NCBI RefSeq assembly: GCF_018617485.1
Contig: NZ_JACSKH010000006.1
Span: forward strand, 1 to 43,851
Origin: Exiguobacterium sp. s124
GTDB taxonomy: Bacteria > Bacillota > Bacilli > Exiguobacteriales > Exiguobacteriaceae
Direction: 5' to 3'
DNA: 43,851 bases
The position numbers and the translations under genes are program-made. Below the pieces are notes generated by a model that worked only from the letters and a program-made list of their open reading frames with translations, was not told the DNA's origin and searched no databases. Of the stretch, positions 18,766 through 28,877 are shown piece by piece. Every line of letters starts with the position of its first letter. Position 1 is the stretch's first letter.

Positions 18766-20177
18766 AAACCTTTCTCCTTTGCCTCGTTCCAAAGAGCATC
18801 CATCTGTTCGAGTGTCATCTGCTGAAGCTCACCATTCGCTTCTATATACTCGAATCGACGTTTGAACTTTCGGTTCGTCTGTTCTAACGCCTGTTCGGCA
18901 TTTAGCCCAACATATCGCGCGATATTGACGATGGAGAACAATACATCGCCAAGTTCTGATTCGTCGCCAAGTTCCTCACGCCATTCGTTCAGCTCTTCTT
19001 CCAATTTTTCGAAGGCGCCCGACACGTCATCCCATTCGAATCCGATTTGGGCAGCTTTCTTTTGAAGTTGTTCAGCCCGCATTAATGAGGGTTGGTCGAC
19101 GAGCACACCATCGAGATGCGATTGTTTCTTTTCCCCTTTTTCGGCTTGTTTAATCGTATTCCAATTTTTCACCACGTCGGAGGCATCTTCGACCGTGACA
19201 TCTCCGAAGACGTGAGGGTGACGGCGTACCATCTTCTCACTGATTGCCCCGATCACATCACGAATATCAAAATAACCTTCGTCCGCACCGATTTGGGCGT
19301 GTAACATGACCTGAAGTAACACGTCACCGAGTTCTTCGATGATTGCATCATCATCTTCTGCATTGATTGCTTCGATGAGTTCATACGCTTCTTCTAGTAA
19401 GTACTTGCGAAGCGACTCATGCGTTTGCTTGCGGTCCCACGGGCAACCTTCTGGTCCACGTAGTGTAGCGATGATTTGTTTGAGCGTTGCAAAATCTTTT
19501 GCCAAATAAGCTTCGTCCGTGAGTGGCGGAACATAGAGCGTCGTCAAGTTGTTCACTTTTGCCATACGGTCCATCTCGAACAACGGGATGCGTTCAATTC
19601 GCTCTTGAGTTGTCCCGGCAGCTGTCACGAGGGTAACGGGATGCTCATCCGGATAACGTTCCATCAGTTGTACTTTTACATCTCCCGCTACAAATCCATC
19701 GTACACTTGTCCAATCAAGACATGCTGTGTCACTTGAAGACGTTCGAGGTCAAGCGCAGTCGCATCCAACAACTGAAATCCATTGATTGGATCGATTTGA
19801 AGTGCCTGAAACATCGCGTCTAGAAAACTTTGCCCGCCCAGCACATGAATATTCGCCCCGCGTCCCACCAAAAGTTCGACAGTCCGTTCGGCGACGAACG
19901 GATGACCTGGTACGGCGTACGTGATAGCCATCTCTTCACTTTTGTTCATCAACGTCTCGACAATTCGATCGTACACGTCTTCAAACGTATCACTCGATTC
20001 ATAAATCGAATCAAACGACTCGAACACAAGCCCTTCTGACTCCAATTCACTTACGACTGGATGTTCTTTCGTTCGCAACCAAACGAGCGGCTGCTGTTTC
20101 AAATGGCGGTACACACCGAGCGGCAATTGATTCAGCTCACCAGACCCAAGACCAACCACTGTGATTGTATAACCCAT
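18762..20177 (-). CDS. yabN: fused tetrapyrrole methylase-like/MazG nucleotide pyrophosphohydrolase
   Basis: The 471-residue protein joins an N-terminal SAM-dependent tetrapyrrole methylase-like domain (about 1-220, GLGSGELNQLP, PGHPFVAE) to a C-terminal MazG domain (about 235-470). The MazG part has the metal-binding series EEAYELIEAI and EELGDVLLQVMLHAQ, and a second ELGDVLFSIVNIARY copy. MazG enzymes hydrolyse nucleoside triphosphates to monophosphates and clear aberrant nucleotides. The role of the methylase-like part is unknown. ATG at 20177 has AAGGAG seven bases upstream and starts one base after the yabM stop. Size and fusion equal B. subtilis YabN. Confidence 0.93.
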   Translation of the reverse strand: MGYTITVVGLGSGELNQLPLGVYRHLKQQPLVWLRTKEHPVVSELESEGLVFESFDSIYESSDTFEDVYDRIVETLMNKSEEMAITYAVPGHPFVAERTVELLVGRGANIHVLGGQSFLDAMFQALQIDPINGFQLLDATALDLERLQVTQHVLIGQVYDGFVAGDVKVQLMERYPDEHPVTLVTAAGTTQERIERIPLFEMDRMAKVNNLTTLYVPPLTDEAYLAKDFATLKQIIATLRGPEGCPWDRKQTHESLRKYLLEEAYELIEAINAEDDDAIIEELGDVLLQVMLHAQIGADEGYFDIRDVIGAISEKMVRRHPHVFGDVTVEDASDVVKNWNTIKQAEKGEKKQSHLDGVLVDQPSLMRAEQLQKKAAQIGFEWDDVSGAFEKLEEELNEWREELGDESELGDVLFSIVNIARYVGLNAEQALEQTNRKFKRRFEYIEANGELQQMTLEQMDALWNEAKEKGL

Positions 20178-20178
20178 A

Positions 20179-21726
20179 CTAGTTCTCCTTTTTTTCGAGC
20201 ACATCGAGTAGGCGTCCTCCGAACGGGATCAATTCCCATTCCGTGAGGGACAGCATTCGAGTGCTCCATAATCTCCATATATAAAGGACGGCTCCGCTAC
20301 ACACCATTCCGATTAACCATCCGAAGGCTGCGATTCGTGAATCGACCCACATCTGTCCCATCCAGTTTAACACGGCAATGAGGAAGAACATGGGGACCAG
20401 CGCTTTCGAAAGCGATTTGTAATGCTTCGACCGAAACGAGCCGAGCGGAATCGAACGGTCGAGCGCTCGAAAGTTATAGAAGGCCATCGCCAAAAAGCCG
20501 AGTGAGGTACCGATGGCCGCCCCTTCAATCCCATAGATGGGAACAAGCCCTACGTTTACGACACCTTTTGCCAAAATCGCGACAATCATACTGCGAGCCG
20601 CAATCCATTCTCGGTCGATTGCTTGAAGGCAGGTCATGCTTGCAATCGCTAACGATGCCGCAAATGTACTCGTCGCCAAGAGCACGAGCGCCCGCGTGCC
20701 TGATCCATCTTCAAATAAGGCCACATTTAAGAAAAACATGACTCCCATCAACCCGACGGTCGCCGCACCCGCAATGGCAGTTGTGACCCGAATCATCGAA
20801 CGGAGCCCTTGCGTCGTCTTTTGTAGATGTCCTGCCCGATAATGACGGACGAGTGTCGGCACGTTAGCCATGCCGATCGTCGTTGTAAATAAGATGGCAA
20901 ATTGGACAAGTGGGTACCCTCGATCGAATACACCTTTGCTCACCTTCGCCTCGTACGTCCCCCCCATTAAATTAACAATGGTAAAGGAATCCACTAGCTG
21001 CATCCATAAAATCCCGAGCGAGGCAAACCCGACCGCAAATCCCGTCGTCAACAATAGGCGCAACCCATTTTGAAAAGTGGTGCGCCGTACCTTTACAATT
21101 CGTAAGCCACGCGCCTGATAGATTAAAAAGGCAATCGCCACAACTCCACCGACGAGCGTCGCGCCATATGCGTATTGACTGAGGACGTAGGCATCTTTCC
21201 CAAGACGTACCCCGACCCATAATAGCGATAGCATGACCGTCACGCGTACGAAATTTTCTAACACTTGCGACCATGCGCTCGGTCGTAAATCGTCTCTCGA
21301 TTGAAAAGCACCGCGTAATACAGCAGACGCCGGCATGAGCAAATAACTCAAACTAATGACGCGAAGTGCCGGGGCCAACTGTTCATCCCCAAGCCACTTA
21401 GCGATTGTCGGTGCAAACAGCCACACGGTTACAACAAGTGTGACCGAGAGGAGGAGCAACGCATAAAAACTGCCCCATAACACTTCTAACTTCTGGTTCG
21501 ATCCCTTCGCGCCCACACCGATTTTCGCAATGACGACCGGCATCGCATAAATTCCAAGTGATGCCACAATGGCAGCGAACGGATAGACGGTTTGATACGC
21601 ATAGAGTCCGAAGTCACCCGCCAAGTTTTGATACGGGACACGATAAGCGAAACTGATCAGCTTCGATACGTAACCGGCAAGAGCGAACAGGACGACACCT
21701 TGCGCAAACTTACTTGGCGACCGCAT
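20179..21726 (-). CDS. yabM: MOP-superfamily polysaccharide/lipid flippase (YabM/SpoVB-like)
   Basis: A 515-residue integral membrane protein with about 14 hydrophobic helices. It begins FAQGVVLFALAGYVSKLISF, typical of the oligosaccharide flippase (MATE/MOP) superfamily that includes SpoVB and YabM of B. subtilis. Such proteins move lipid-linked glycans across the membrane; the substrate here is unknown. The ATG lies inside the mfd end, a 17-base overlap, with only a weak GGTGGG upstream, so translation may be coupled to mfd. SpoVB itself is a sporulation protein, but the mfd-yabM-yabN neighbourhood points to the YabM branch. Confidence 0.88.
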   Translation of the reverse strand: MRSPSKFAQGVVLFALAGYVSKLISFAYRVPYQNLAGDFGLYAYQTVYPFAAIVASLGIYAMPVVIAKIGVGAKGSNQKLEVLWGSFYALLLLSVTLVVTVWLFAPTIAKWLGDEQLAPALRVISLSYLLMPASAVLRGAFQSRDDLRPSAWSQVLENFVRVTVMLSLLWVGVRLGKDAYVLSQYAYGATLVGGVVAIAFLIYQARGLRIVKVRRTTFQNGLRLLLTTGFAVGFASLGILWMQLVDSFTIVNLMGGTYEAKVSKGVFDRGYPLVQFAILFTTTIGMANVPTLVRHYRAGHLQKTTQGLRSMIRVTTAIAGAATVGLMGVMFFLNVALFEDGSGTRALVLLATSTFAASLAIASMTCLQAIDREWIAARSMIVAILAKGVVNVGLVPIYGIEGAAIGTSLGFLAMAFYNFRALDRSIPLGSFRSKHYKSLSKALVPMFFLIAVLNWMGQMWVDSRIAAFGWLIGMVCSGAVLYIWRLWSTRMLSLTEWELIPFGGRLLDVLEKKEN

Positions 21727-24700
21727 CGCCCACCAACCGCTTCATCAGTTCTTCTAATACAGTATCGGCATCATTCAAGAGCTCTGTTAATGGCATTCGA
21801 CCGCTGAGTGACAATTTCAGGGCACCGTCTTCTTGACCGATTCCTAGTTTACGACCGAGCGGCATCGTCCATTCCATGAAGGACGGTACATCAAGGGAAG
21901 TCGTCGAGTCTTTCGATAAGACAATTTCAATGCGCCCAGATGTTTGCTTGATTCGACTCACTTTCGCCAGTTCTCCGTAAATCCGTAGACGCGTCAGTTG
22001 AATGAGAAGCGCGACCGGCTCTGGGAATTCGCCGAACCGCTCAATCAATTCGTCTTGTAAGGCAAACAGCGCATTTGGTGTATCTACATATTTGAAACGC
22101 TTGTACATCTCAATCTTCAATTCGCTATCCGACAAATAGTCATCCGGGATATAGGCATCCGCTTGGAAGGAGATTTCTGGCTTGAAGACAACTTGTTTCG
22201 CTTGTCCACGCATCCGATCTTTCCGTTCTTCAATCGCTTCGGAGAGCATTTGTGAGTAGAGATCGAAACCGACCGAATCGATGAATCCAGATTGTTGCGC
22301 ACCTAGCAAGTTACCAGCACCTCGAATCGACAAGTCGCGCATCGCAATCTTGAAGCCGCTCCCGAGTTCCGTGAACTCTTTAATGGCTTGAAGACGACTT
22401 TCTGCCACTTCGGTCAAGCGCTTATCTTTCCGATATGTGAAGTAAGCATAAGCGATGCGATTCGAACGTCCGACGCGACCCCGGAGTTGATACAGTTGGG
22501 ATAGCCCCATCTTGTCAGCATCATGAACGATGAGCGTGTTGACGTTTGGAATATCAATCCCTGTCTCGATAATCGTGGTCGACACTAAAATATCCGCCTC
22601 CCCTTCTAGGAAGCTAATCAACTGACTCTCGAGCTCACTCTCGGTCATACGTCCGTGTGCTGTCGCGATACGAGCTTCCGGTAACAAGGCCCGAATCTCT
22701 TCCGCTTTCCGTTCAATACCTTCGACACGGTTGTAAAGGAAGAAAGCCTGTCCTCCACGAGCGAGTTCGCGCTCTAATGCTTCACGTAGGACAATGCCGT
22801 CATATTCCATGACATACGTCTGGACCGGGTAGCGGTTCTCTGGCGGGGTTTCCAACACAGACAAATCGCGGATTCCAATCATCGACATATGAAGTGTTCG
22901 CGGAATCGGTGTGGCCGTCAACGTGAGCACGTCGATATTCGTCTTCAGCTGTTTTAGACGTTCTTTATGTTTGACGCCAAATCGCTGCTCTTCATCGATG
23001 ATGACGAGGCCGAGATTTGCGAATGCCACGTCTTTTGACAACACTCGGTGTGTTCCGACAACAATATCAATCGTGCCTTCCTTCAAACCTTTCTTCGTCG
23101 CCGCCATTTCACTCTTCGAGCGGAAGCGACTCATGACAGACACGTTGATTGGAAATTCACTGAACCGCTCGAGCATCGTTTCATAATGCTGTTGAGCGAG
23201 GACGGTCGTCGGGACGAGAAACGCGACTTGTTTCCCAGCGAGCACTGCTTTGAATGCCGCCCGGATCGCCACTTCTGTTTTTCCATACCCGACATCTCCA
23301 CATAAAAGACGATCCATCGGACGCGAGCGTTCCATGTCTGCTTTAATCTCAGCAATCGAGCGGACCTGGTCCTCTGTCTCAGCATAAGGGAATGAGGATT
23401 CAAACTGACCCATCTCCTCATCATCCGGCGGAAACGCAAAACCGACCGAAGCTTCTCGTGCCGCATACAATTTAATGAGTTCATCGGCGATATCTTCAAC
23501 CGACTTGGCGACTTTCGATTTAACTTTCTTCCACTCAGTGCCCCCAAGTTTATAAATCTTCGGTTCTTTGCCTTCGGCACCGACATATTTTTGGACGAGG
23601 TCGATTTGATCGACCGGTACGTAGAGTGCATCATCTCCGGCATAAACAAGGTGAAGATAGTCCTGGTGAATGCCTCCGACCTCGATCGTCTTAATGCCTA
23701 AGTACTTCCCGATTCCATGATGTACATGGACGACATAGTCGTTCGGCTTCAACTCTTGATAGCTCTTAATTCGTTCTGCGTTCGTTAAATTCTTCGTCTG
23801 ACGCTTCCGTTTCGTCACACGTTTGAACAATTCTTCTTCCGATACGACGACGAGACGACTCGTCGACAATTCGAACCCACCCTCGATTTGACCGATGATG
23901 ACCGATACACGTCTCGGCTCTAGTTCACCGTCTACATTCGTGAACGTTGAATGAACGCCGTAGTCTGAAAGGAGCGCCTCAATCTTGTCAGCACGCGATT
24001 TGTCTCCCGCAAGCACGACAATGCGTTGGTCCCCTTGTTGCCATCGCTCTACTTCCTGCTTTAACAGGTGCATCTGTCCATGAAACGCCGGTAGTGGACG
24101 ACAGCTCAAATGAACCGTCGCGGTTTCTGGAATACCAGAGCGACGAGATGGAAGTAGCGAGAACGCCACTTGTTTCAAGTCACGAAACACTTTGTGCATC
24201 GGGACAGCGAGCGTGTAATTGCTGACGGCCTCCCCTTTTTCGATGAGTGAAGAGAACCATTCTGCCTCTTCCCGGTCTTGCACGTCCGCAGCATCATCGA
24301 TTCGTGCCACTTCGTCTAGAATGAGTACGGCGTCTTTGCCTACGTAGTCTAAGAGAGTGGATGTATAAAGTAATGGTGAATACTTTCCAACCTTGTTCGG
24401 GAAATCGCCACGTTCTAAGCGCTCGATGTCGGTTACGACGCCCTCCTCAAGTGCTTGACGAATCACTTCGTTCTCAATCAACTCCACAGTTCGGTCATAT
24501 TGTTTCCGGAGTGAACGTCCGGCTTGTTTCAAATGATCTTCGGTGGCGATGAACTCGGTAGCAGGCGTAATACACACTTCCCCTACCACACCGAGCGAAC
24601 GTTGCGTTTCGGCATCGAATGTAAAAATCGAATCGATTTCGGTATCAAATAAATCAATCCGATACGGACGCGCTTCCGTGAGCGGGTAGACGTCTAAAAT

Positions 24701-25237
24701 ACTGCCTCGTACCGAAAATTCGCCAGGCGTCGTCACGGTCGCGGTTCGCTCATATCCCATGTCCGTCAATTGCTTCGCAAAGTCTGCCAATTCAAGGTCA
24801 CTTCCCGGCTTCAACATGACGCGACTATGTTGCCATGCTTCCGGACTCGGCATATAGCGTCGTAATCCACCGAGCGGCACGACAACGACGCCTCCTGTTT
24901 GGTCAAGGAGACGAGTACGAGCATCGATTCGAGCGGCCAACAGCTCAGGACTAGATGTCAGCGACAGTTCACCGGCCAGCGTTTCATCAATCGGATAAAG
25001 TAATGTTTTTTCCGGTCCGATGAGTGATTCGAGTTGATCGAACATTTTTTGTGCTTGATACATATTATGCGTCACGACGACGAGACGTCTCGATGACGAT
25101 TTAACAAGTCCTGCGAGGACGAGAGCTTTTGCACTTGTCGTCAGTCCTGTTACTAGTTGACGGTCTACTTTTTGTAGCCGCTCACGAATCACGTTCGTCT
25201 CCGGGAGCGCCACCATAAATCTCTCTAAAGCATTCAT
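21710..25237 (-). CDS. mfd: transcription-repair coupling factor
   Basis: Mfd pushes RNA polymerase stalled at DNA damage off the template and recruits UvrA. The 1175-residue protein has an N-terminal UvrB-like module, a central RNA polymerase-interaction domain, and an SF2 translocase. The translocase has Walker A GDVGYGKTEVA near 640-650 and a DEEQ box (IIDEEQRFGVKHKERL) near 745-755. The TRG motif region (RDLSIRGAGNLLG) and a C-terminal regulatory domain complete it. ATG at 25237 has GGAGG seven bases upstream. The spoVT gene found next to mfd in B. subtilis is absent; yabM follows directly. Confidence 0.97.
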   Translation of the reverse strand: MNALERFMVALPETNVIRERLQKVDRQLVTGLTTSAKALVLAGLVKSSSRRLVVVTHNMYQAQKMFDQLESLIGPEKTLLYPIDETLAGELSLTSSPELLAARIDARTRLLDQTGGVVVVPLGGLRRYMPSPEAWQHSRVMLKPGSDLELADFAKQLTDMGYERTATVTTPGEFSVRGSILDVYPLTEARPYRIDLFDTEIDSIFTFDAETQRSLGVVGEVCITPATEFIATEDHLKQAGRSLRKQYDRTVELIENEVIRQALEEGVVTDIERLERGDFPNKVGKYSPLLYTSTLLDYVGKDAVLILDEVARIDDAADVQDREEAEWFSSLIEKGEAVSNYTLAVPMHKVFRDLKQVAFSLLPSRRSGIPETATVHLSCRPLPAFHGQMHLLKQEVERWQQGDQRIVVLAGDKSRADKIEALLSDYGVHSTFTNVDGELEPRRVSVIIGQIEGGFELSTSRLVVVSEEELFKRVTKRKRQTKNLTNAERIKSYQELKPNDYVVHVHHGIGKYLGIKTIEVGGIHQDYLHLVYAGDDALYVPVDQIDLVQKYVGAEGKEPKIYKLGGTEWKKVKSKVAKSVEDIADELIKLYAAREASVGFAFPPDDEEMGQFESSFPYAETEDQVRSIAEIKADMERSRPMDRLLCGDVGYGKTEVAIRAAFKAVLAGKQVAFLVPTTVLAQQHYETMLERFSEFPINVSVMSRFRSKSEMAATKKGLKEGTIDIVVGTHRVLSKDVAFANLGLVIIDEEQRFGVKHKERLKQLKTNIDVLTLTATPIPRTLHMSMIGIRDLSVLETPPENRYPVQTYVMEYDGIVLREALERELARGGQAFFLYNRVEGIERKAEEIRALLPEARIATAHGRMTESELESQLISFLEGEADILVSTTIIETGIDIPNVNTLIVHDADKMGLSQLYQLRGRVGRSNRIAYAYFTYRKDKRLTEVAESRLQAIKEFTELGSGFKIAMRDLSIRGAGNLLGAQQSGFIDSVGFDLYSQMLSEAIEERKDRMRGQAKQVVFKPEISFQADAYIPDDYLSDSELKIEMYKRFKYVDTPNALFALQDELIERFGEFPEPVALLIQLTRLRIYGELAKVSRIKQTSGRIEIVLSKDSTTSLDVPSFMEWTMPLGRKLGIGQEDGALKLSLSGRMPLTELLNDADTVLEELMKRLVGDAVAK

Positions 25238-25260
25238 TTGTTTTCCTCCAACTCATACGA

Positions 25261-25284
25261 CAAAAAAGGGTGCTATGACCCTTT
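25261..25284 (-). terminator. pth terminator (short)
   Basis: A 7-bp stem (25278-25284 with 25265-25271) overlaps the pth stop codon and runs into TTTTTTG on the minus strand. It is short and probably leaky, so mfd may be partly read from pth. Confidence 0.65.
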
Positions 25285-25840
25285 AGTTGTATCGATTCAT
25301 CAACGCTAGCCAATCTGTGTCTACAAAATCAGTGGCTGCGGTTACGGCGTTGTCGAGTGTTTCGTTCAATTCCAGCAAGTCCTCTTTCCGATAGTTCATC
25401 AACACCCAGTCGACGACTTTAATCGGATGAGGAGGACGACCAATTCCAAGCTTCAAGCGCTTGAATTCGGCGGTCCCTAAGTGCTGAATGAGCGATTTAA
25501 TTCCGTTGTGACCACCCGCACTCCCTTTTGGACGGAAGCGGAGTTTTCCTGGCACCATATCCAAATCGTCATAAATCACAAGTAAATCGTCAATCTCAAT
25601 TTTATAATAATCTAAAATTGGACGAACGGCTTCACCCGACAAATTCATATACGTAAGGGGTTTAACAAGTACAACGCGTTCACCATTGATTCTTCCCGTT
25701 CCCATAAGGGCATTAAACTTCGCTTCATTCAACGAGATCCCATGTTTTTCAGCAAGACGATCAATCGCCAAAAAACCAACATTATGTCGGGTCATCTCAA
25801 ACTTTTTCCCAGGGTTTCCAAGACCGACGATGCATTTCAT
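25283..25840 (-). CDS. pth: peptidyl-tRNA hydrolase
   Basis: Pth cleaves peptidyl-tRNA released from stalled ribosomes and is essential in most bacteria. The 185-residue protein has MKCIVGLGNPGKKFEMTRHN at the start, holding the active-site residues around Asn9 and His19. It also has the KPLTYMNLSGEAV segment and DDLDMVPGKLRFRPKGSAGGHNG near 92-114. ATG at 25840 has AGGAGG seven bases upstream; the longer open frame crosses the prs terminator and is not real. In B. subtilis this gene is called spoVC and is preceded by ctc, which is missing here. Confidence 0.96.
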   Translation of the reverse strand: MKCIVGLGNPGKKFEMTRHNVGFLAIDRLAEKHGISLNEAKFNALMGTGRINGERVVLVKPLTYMNLSGEAVRPILDYYKIEIDDLLVIYDDLDMVPGKLRFRPKGSAGGHNGIKSLIQHLGTAEFKRLKLGIGRPPHPIKVVDWVLMNYRKEDLLELNETLDNAVTAATDFVDTDWLALMNRYN

Positions 25841-25857
25841 ATTCTTTCCTCCTGAAC

Positions 25858-25887
25858 AAAAAAGCCCAAAGGCGAATGCCTCCGGGC
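25858..25887 (-). terminator. prs terminator
   Basis: A 10-bp stem (25878-25887 with 25864-25873, two G-U pairs) with an ATTC loop is followed on the minus strand by TTTTTT (25858-25863). It occupies the place where ctc stands in B. subtilis. Confidence 0.9.
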
Positions 25888-25895
25888 CTCGTTTT

Positions 25896-26852
25896 TTAAT
25901 CGAATAGGGTACTGACCGATTTGTGCTCGTGGACACGCATGATCGCTTCCCCAAGCAAATGGGCAACCGACATCTGCTTGATCTTGCTCGAGCAAGGACG
26001 ACCCGTCAAATCGATTGTATTTAAGACAACCAACTCTTTGATCGATGAGTTGTCGATACGCTCCATCGCTGGACCAGAAAGGACTGGGTGCGTACAAGAC
26101 GCATACACTTCTTTCGCGCCCGCTTCGACGATTGCATCCGCTGCAAGTGTGATCGTTCCAGCTGTATCGATGATATCATCAATCAAAATTGCTGTTTTCC
26201 CTTCAACGCTTCCGACGATGTTCATCACTTCAGCAACGTTCGCTTTCGGACGACGCTTATCGATGATGGCGATCGGAGCTTTCAAACGTTCTGCCAATTT
26301 ACGTGCACGTGTCACGCCACCGTGATCCGGAGAGACAACCACGATATCTTTCGCTTGAAACTCTTCAGTTTCAAAGTAAGTCGAGATGAGCGGTACACCG
26401 AGTAATTGGTCCACCGGAATATTGAAGAATCCTTGGATTTGCGCTGCATGCAAGTCCATTGTGATGACGCGTGTCGCACCTGCTACCGTCAAAAGGTCAG
26501 CGACAAGCTTCGCTGTGATCGGCTCACGTGAGCGCGCTTTACGGTCTTGACGTGCATACCCGTAATAAGGCATCACGATGTTGATTGTCCGGACAGAAGC
26601 ACGTTTGAGTGCATCGATCATGACGAGCAATTCCATGAGCGTTTCGTTTACAGGTGAGCTTGTTGATTGGATGACATACACATCATCTCCACGAACACTT
26701 TCCTCGATGTTGATATAGAGTTCACCGTCGCTGAAACGTTTGACTTGGCAATCACTGAGCGGGACACCGATTTCTTTCGCGATTTCTTCAGCAAGCGGGC
26801 GGTTCGAGTTTAAGCTAAATAGACGAATTTCTCGTTCGTATACAGTAGACAT
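25896..26852 (-). CDS. prs: ribose-phosphate pyrophosphokinase (PRPP synthetase)
   Basis: Prs makes PRPP from ribose 5-phosphate and ATP, feeding purine, pyrimidine, histidine and NAD synthesis. The 318-residue class I enzyme has the N-terminal [19 protein letters not shown], the flexible loop [19 protein letters not shown] near 97-115, and the metal-binding [21 protein letters not shown] and the PRPP loop [11 protein letters not shown] near 219-229 complete the signature. ATG at 26852 has GGAGGAG about ten bases upstream. It lies 45 bases after glmU with no terminator between, so the two are cotranscribed from the glmU promoter. Confidence 0.97.
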   Translation of the reverse strand: MSTVYEREIRLFSLNSNRPLAEEIAKEIGVPLSDCQVKRFSDGELYINIEESVRGDDVYVIQSTSSPVNETLMELLVMIDALKRASVRTINIVMPYYGYARQDRKARSREPITAKLVADLLTVAGATRVITMDLHAAQIQGFFNIPVDQLLGVPLISTYFETEEFQAKDIVVVSPDHGGVTRARKLAERLKAPIAIIDKRRPKANVAEVMNIVGSVEGKTAILIDDIIDTAGTITLAADAIVEAGAKEVYASCTHPVLSGPAMERIDNSSIKELVVLNTIDLTGRPCSSKIKQMSVAHLLGEAIMRVHEHKSVSTLFD

Positions 26853-26897
26853 GTTTAGGATTCTCCTCCATCGTTTTCCATAATGATTGGCAGCTAG

Positions 26898-28253
26898 TTA
26901 TCGTTTTGTGTAACCTTCTTTATTCGTTTGGCGTTCACGTGCAATCGCGAGCGCCTCTTCCGGTACGTCATTCGTAATCGTCGAACCAGCTGCGACAATC
27001 GCACCTTTTCCGACTTTTACCGGGGCAATCAAGTTTACGTTGCAGCCGACGAACGCATCGTCCTCTACAACTGTCTCGAACTTGTTCTTGCCGTCATAGT
27101 TTACCGTGATTGATCCACAACCTAAGTTGACACGTTCACCGATTGACGCATCCCCAATGTAGCTCAAGTGCGAAGCTTTCGCACCGTCACCGAACGACGA
27201 TTTTTTAATCTCAACGAAGTTTCCGACGCGTGTATTCGCACCAAGTACAGCTTGTTGACGCAAGTGAGCGAACGGTCCGACCTGAGCCGCTTCACCGATT
27301 TTGCTATCTGTCACAACAGACTGGCGCACGACAGCATGATCTTCAATCACACTATTGCGGATGTCTGAGTTCGGTCCGATGACACATTCTGAACCAATCG
27401 TAGTCTTCCCGAGGATGACCGTACCCGGATAAATGACCGTATCCGAACCAATCACCACATCTGGAGAAATGTACGTTGATGCAGGATCCATGAACGTGAC
27501 TCCTTCACGCATGAGACGTTCGTTCGTGCGTTTACGCATGATTGCTTCTGCCTGTGACAAGGCAACGCGATCATTGACTCCGATTGTCTCATCGAACGTA
27601 GGTGCCGTATGTGCCGCGACGACTTCGCCAGCTTCTTTTGCAATCGAGATGACGTCAGGCAAATAGTATTCGCCTTGTGCGTTATTGTTTCCGACTTGTT
27701 TGAGCGCGTCGAACAATAACTCGTTATCGAACACGTACGTTCCCGTATTGATTTCGTTGATGGCAAGTTCGGTCTCGGAAGCATCTTTATGCTCAACGAC
27801 TTTCGTCACGTTCCCATCTTCGCCACGAATGACACGACCGTATCCTGTCGCATCGTCTGCAATCGCAGTCAGTACAGTAACTTTCGCTTGTTGCGCTTCA
27901 TGATGAGCGAGAAGGGCTTCTAACGTCTCTGCCGTCAGTAACGGTGTATCTCCACAGACGACAAGTGTCGCTCCTGATTTACCCGCAAGCTCTGCTTCTG
28001 CCATTTGAACAGCATGCCCTGTGCCAAGTTGTTGTTCTTGGACTGCATACTCTACCCGTGTGCCGAGCGTATCTTGTACCGCTTCCGCCCCATGGCCAAC
28101 GATTACGATTTGACGACTGACACCGATTTGGTCTAATTGATCGACAACATGCTCGACCATTGGTTTTCCTAGAACCGGATGAAGTACTTTATAAAGCTTC
28201 GACTTCATTCGCGTTCCTTTTCCTGCTGCCAAAATGACCGCAAAACGCTCCAT
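26898..28253 (-). CDS. glmU: bifunctional UDP-N-acetylglucosamine pyrophosphorylase / glucosamine-1-phosphate N-acetyltransferase
   Basis: GlmU makes UDP-GlcNAc for cell-wall synthesis. The 451-residue protein has an N-terminal uridylyltransferase domain (about 1-230) with [15 protein letters not shown] at 6-20 and GDTPLLT. A left-handed beta-helix acetyltransferase domain (about 250-445) follows with repeated hexapeptides, ending [19 protein letters not shown] and [15 protein letters not shown] at 28253 has AGGAG about ten bases upstream. It has its own promoter after the spoVG terminator. Length equals the family. Confidence 0.97.
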   Translation of the reverse strand: MERFAVILAAGKGTRMKSKLYKVLHPVLGKPMVEHVVDQLDQIGVSRQIVIVGHGAEAVQDTLGTRVEYAVQEQQLGTGHAVQMAEAELAGKSGATLVVCGDTPLLTAETLEALLAHHEAQQAKVTVLTAIADDATGYGRVIRGEDGNVTKVVEHKDASETELAINEINTGTYVFDNELLFDALKQVGNNNAQGEYYLPDVISIAKEAGEVVAAHTAPTFDETIGVNDRVALSQAEAIMRKRTNERLMREGVTFMDPASTYISPDVVIGSDTVIYPGTVILGKTTIGSECVIGPNSDIRNSVIEDHAVVRQSVVTDSKIGEAAQVGPFAHLRQQAVLGANTRVGNFVEIKKSSFGDGAKASHLSYIGDASIGERVNLGCGSITVNYDGKNKFETVVEDDAFVGCNVNLIAPVKVGKGAIVAAGSTITNDVPEEALAIARERQTNKEGYTKR

Positions 28254-28339
28254 TCTTCATTCGCTCCTATCTCACAACAGCTGTGATTGGTCTGTATAGT
28301 TCGGCTTTTCTGCAACTAAATCCTATTTACACCGTTTCT

Positions 28340-28368
28340 ACTATATCGAAACCATGCCTTCGTTTCAA
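28340..28368 (-). promoter_or_regulatory. glmU-prs promoter
   Basis: The minus strand reads TTGAAA (28363-28368), 17 bp, TATAGT (28340-28345). The leader of about 80 bases before the glmU ATG shows no riboswitch I recognise. Confidence 0.8.
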
Positions 28369-28400
28369 TAGTTGTACCATTCCTTAACCATTGAAACGCA

Positions 28401-28433
28401 AAAAAACAGCGGTAGGCGACCTAACCGCTGTTT
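28401..28433 (-). terminator. spoVG terminator
   Basis: A stem of about 13 bp with one bulged base (28420-28433 with 28404-28416) is followed on the minus strand by TTTTTTTG, four bases after the spoVG stop. Confidence 0.9.
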
Positions 28434-28437
28434 GCTG

Positions 28438-28737
28438 TCATTCATTCGTGCCGTAAGACACGTGCTGGGGATTCAGCACACCCACTTCCATATTGGAATA
28501 GGTTTCCAATACAGCCGCTTCAACTTTCTGTCGCATCTCCCCATTGATTGGATGAGCAATATCCCGAAAGATCCCTTCTGGTGTCCGTTTGCTCGGCATG
28601 GCGACAAATAGACCGCTACTTCCTTCGATGATTCGAAGGTCATGTACAACGAATTCATGGTCAAGTGTGATTGAGGCCAACGCTTTCATTCTGCCTTCTG
28701 TCGCGACTTTGCGAATTTTTACGTCTGTGATCTGCAT
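28438..28737 (-). CDS. spoVG: SpoVG family regulator
   Basis: SpoVG is a small nucleic-acid-binding regulator. In sporulating Bacillus it affects cortex formation and septation; in Listeria and Staphylococcus, which do not make spores, it regulates virulence and wall genes. The 99-residue protein begins [19 protein letters not shown] and carries the conserved [18 protein letters not shown] and FRDIAHPIN segments. ATG at 28737 is preceded by AAGGGG with about nine bases. It has its own promoter and terminator, so it is monocistronic here. It is retained although neighbouring sporulation genes are missing, which fits a general role. Confidence 0.95.
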   Translation of the reverse strand: MQITDVKIRKVATEGRMKALASITLDHEFVVHDLRIIEGSSGLFVAMPSKRTPEGIFRDIAHPINGEMRQKVEAAVLETYSNMEVGVLNPQHVSYGTNE

Positions 28738-28848
28738 GTTTCGCATCCCCTTTTTCATCGTTGTCTATGCCATGGTGTGGTCTTCTGTAAGGTTCAGTTG
28801 GTTTCGAACGAACGTCATGACTCGATATTGATAACTCTATACCCTCTA

Positions 28849-28877
28849 ATCATAAAACGAAATCAAAATTTTGCCAA
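28849..28877 (-). promoter_or_regulatory. spoVG promoter
   Basis: The minus strand reads TTGGCA (28872-28877), 17 bp, TATGAT (28849-28854). The -35 begins at the base after the purR TGA stop codon. The match is to SigA; I see no SigH-type promoter such as drives spoVG in B. subtilis. The leader is about 105 bases long. Confidence 0.75.

Noticed and set aside
23131-23649. Minus-strand open frame of 172 codons inside mfd in another frame
   Set aside because: It lies wholly within the conserved mfd helicase region, is rich in Ser/Arg/Met runs and has no start signal.
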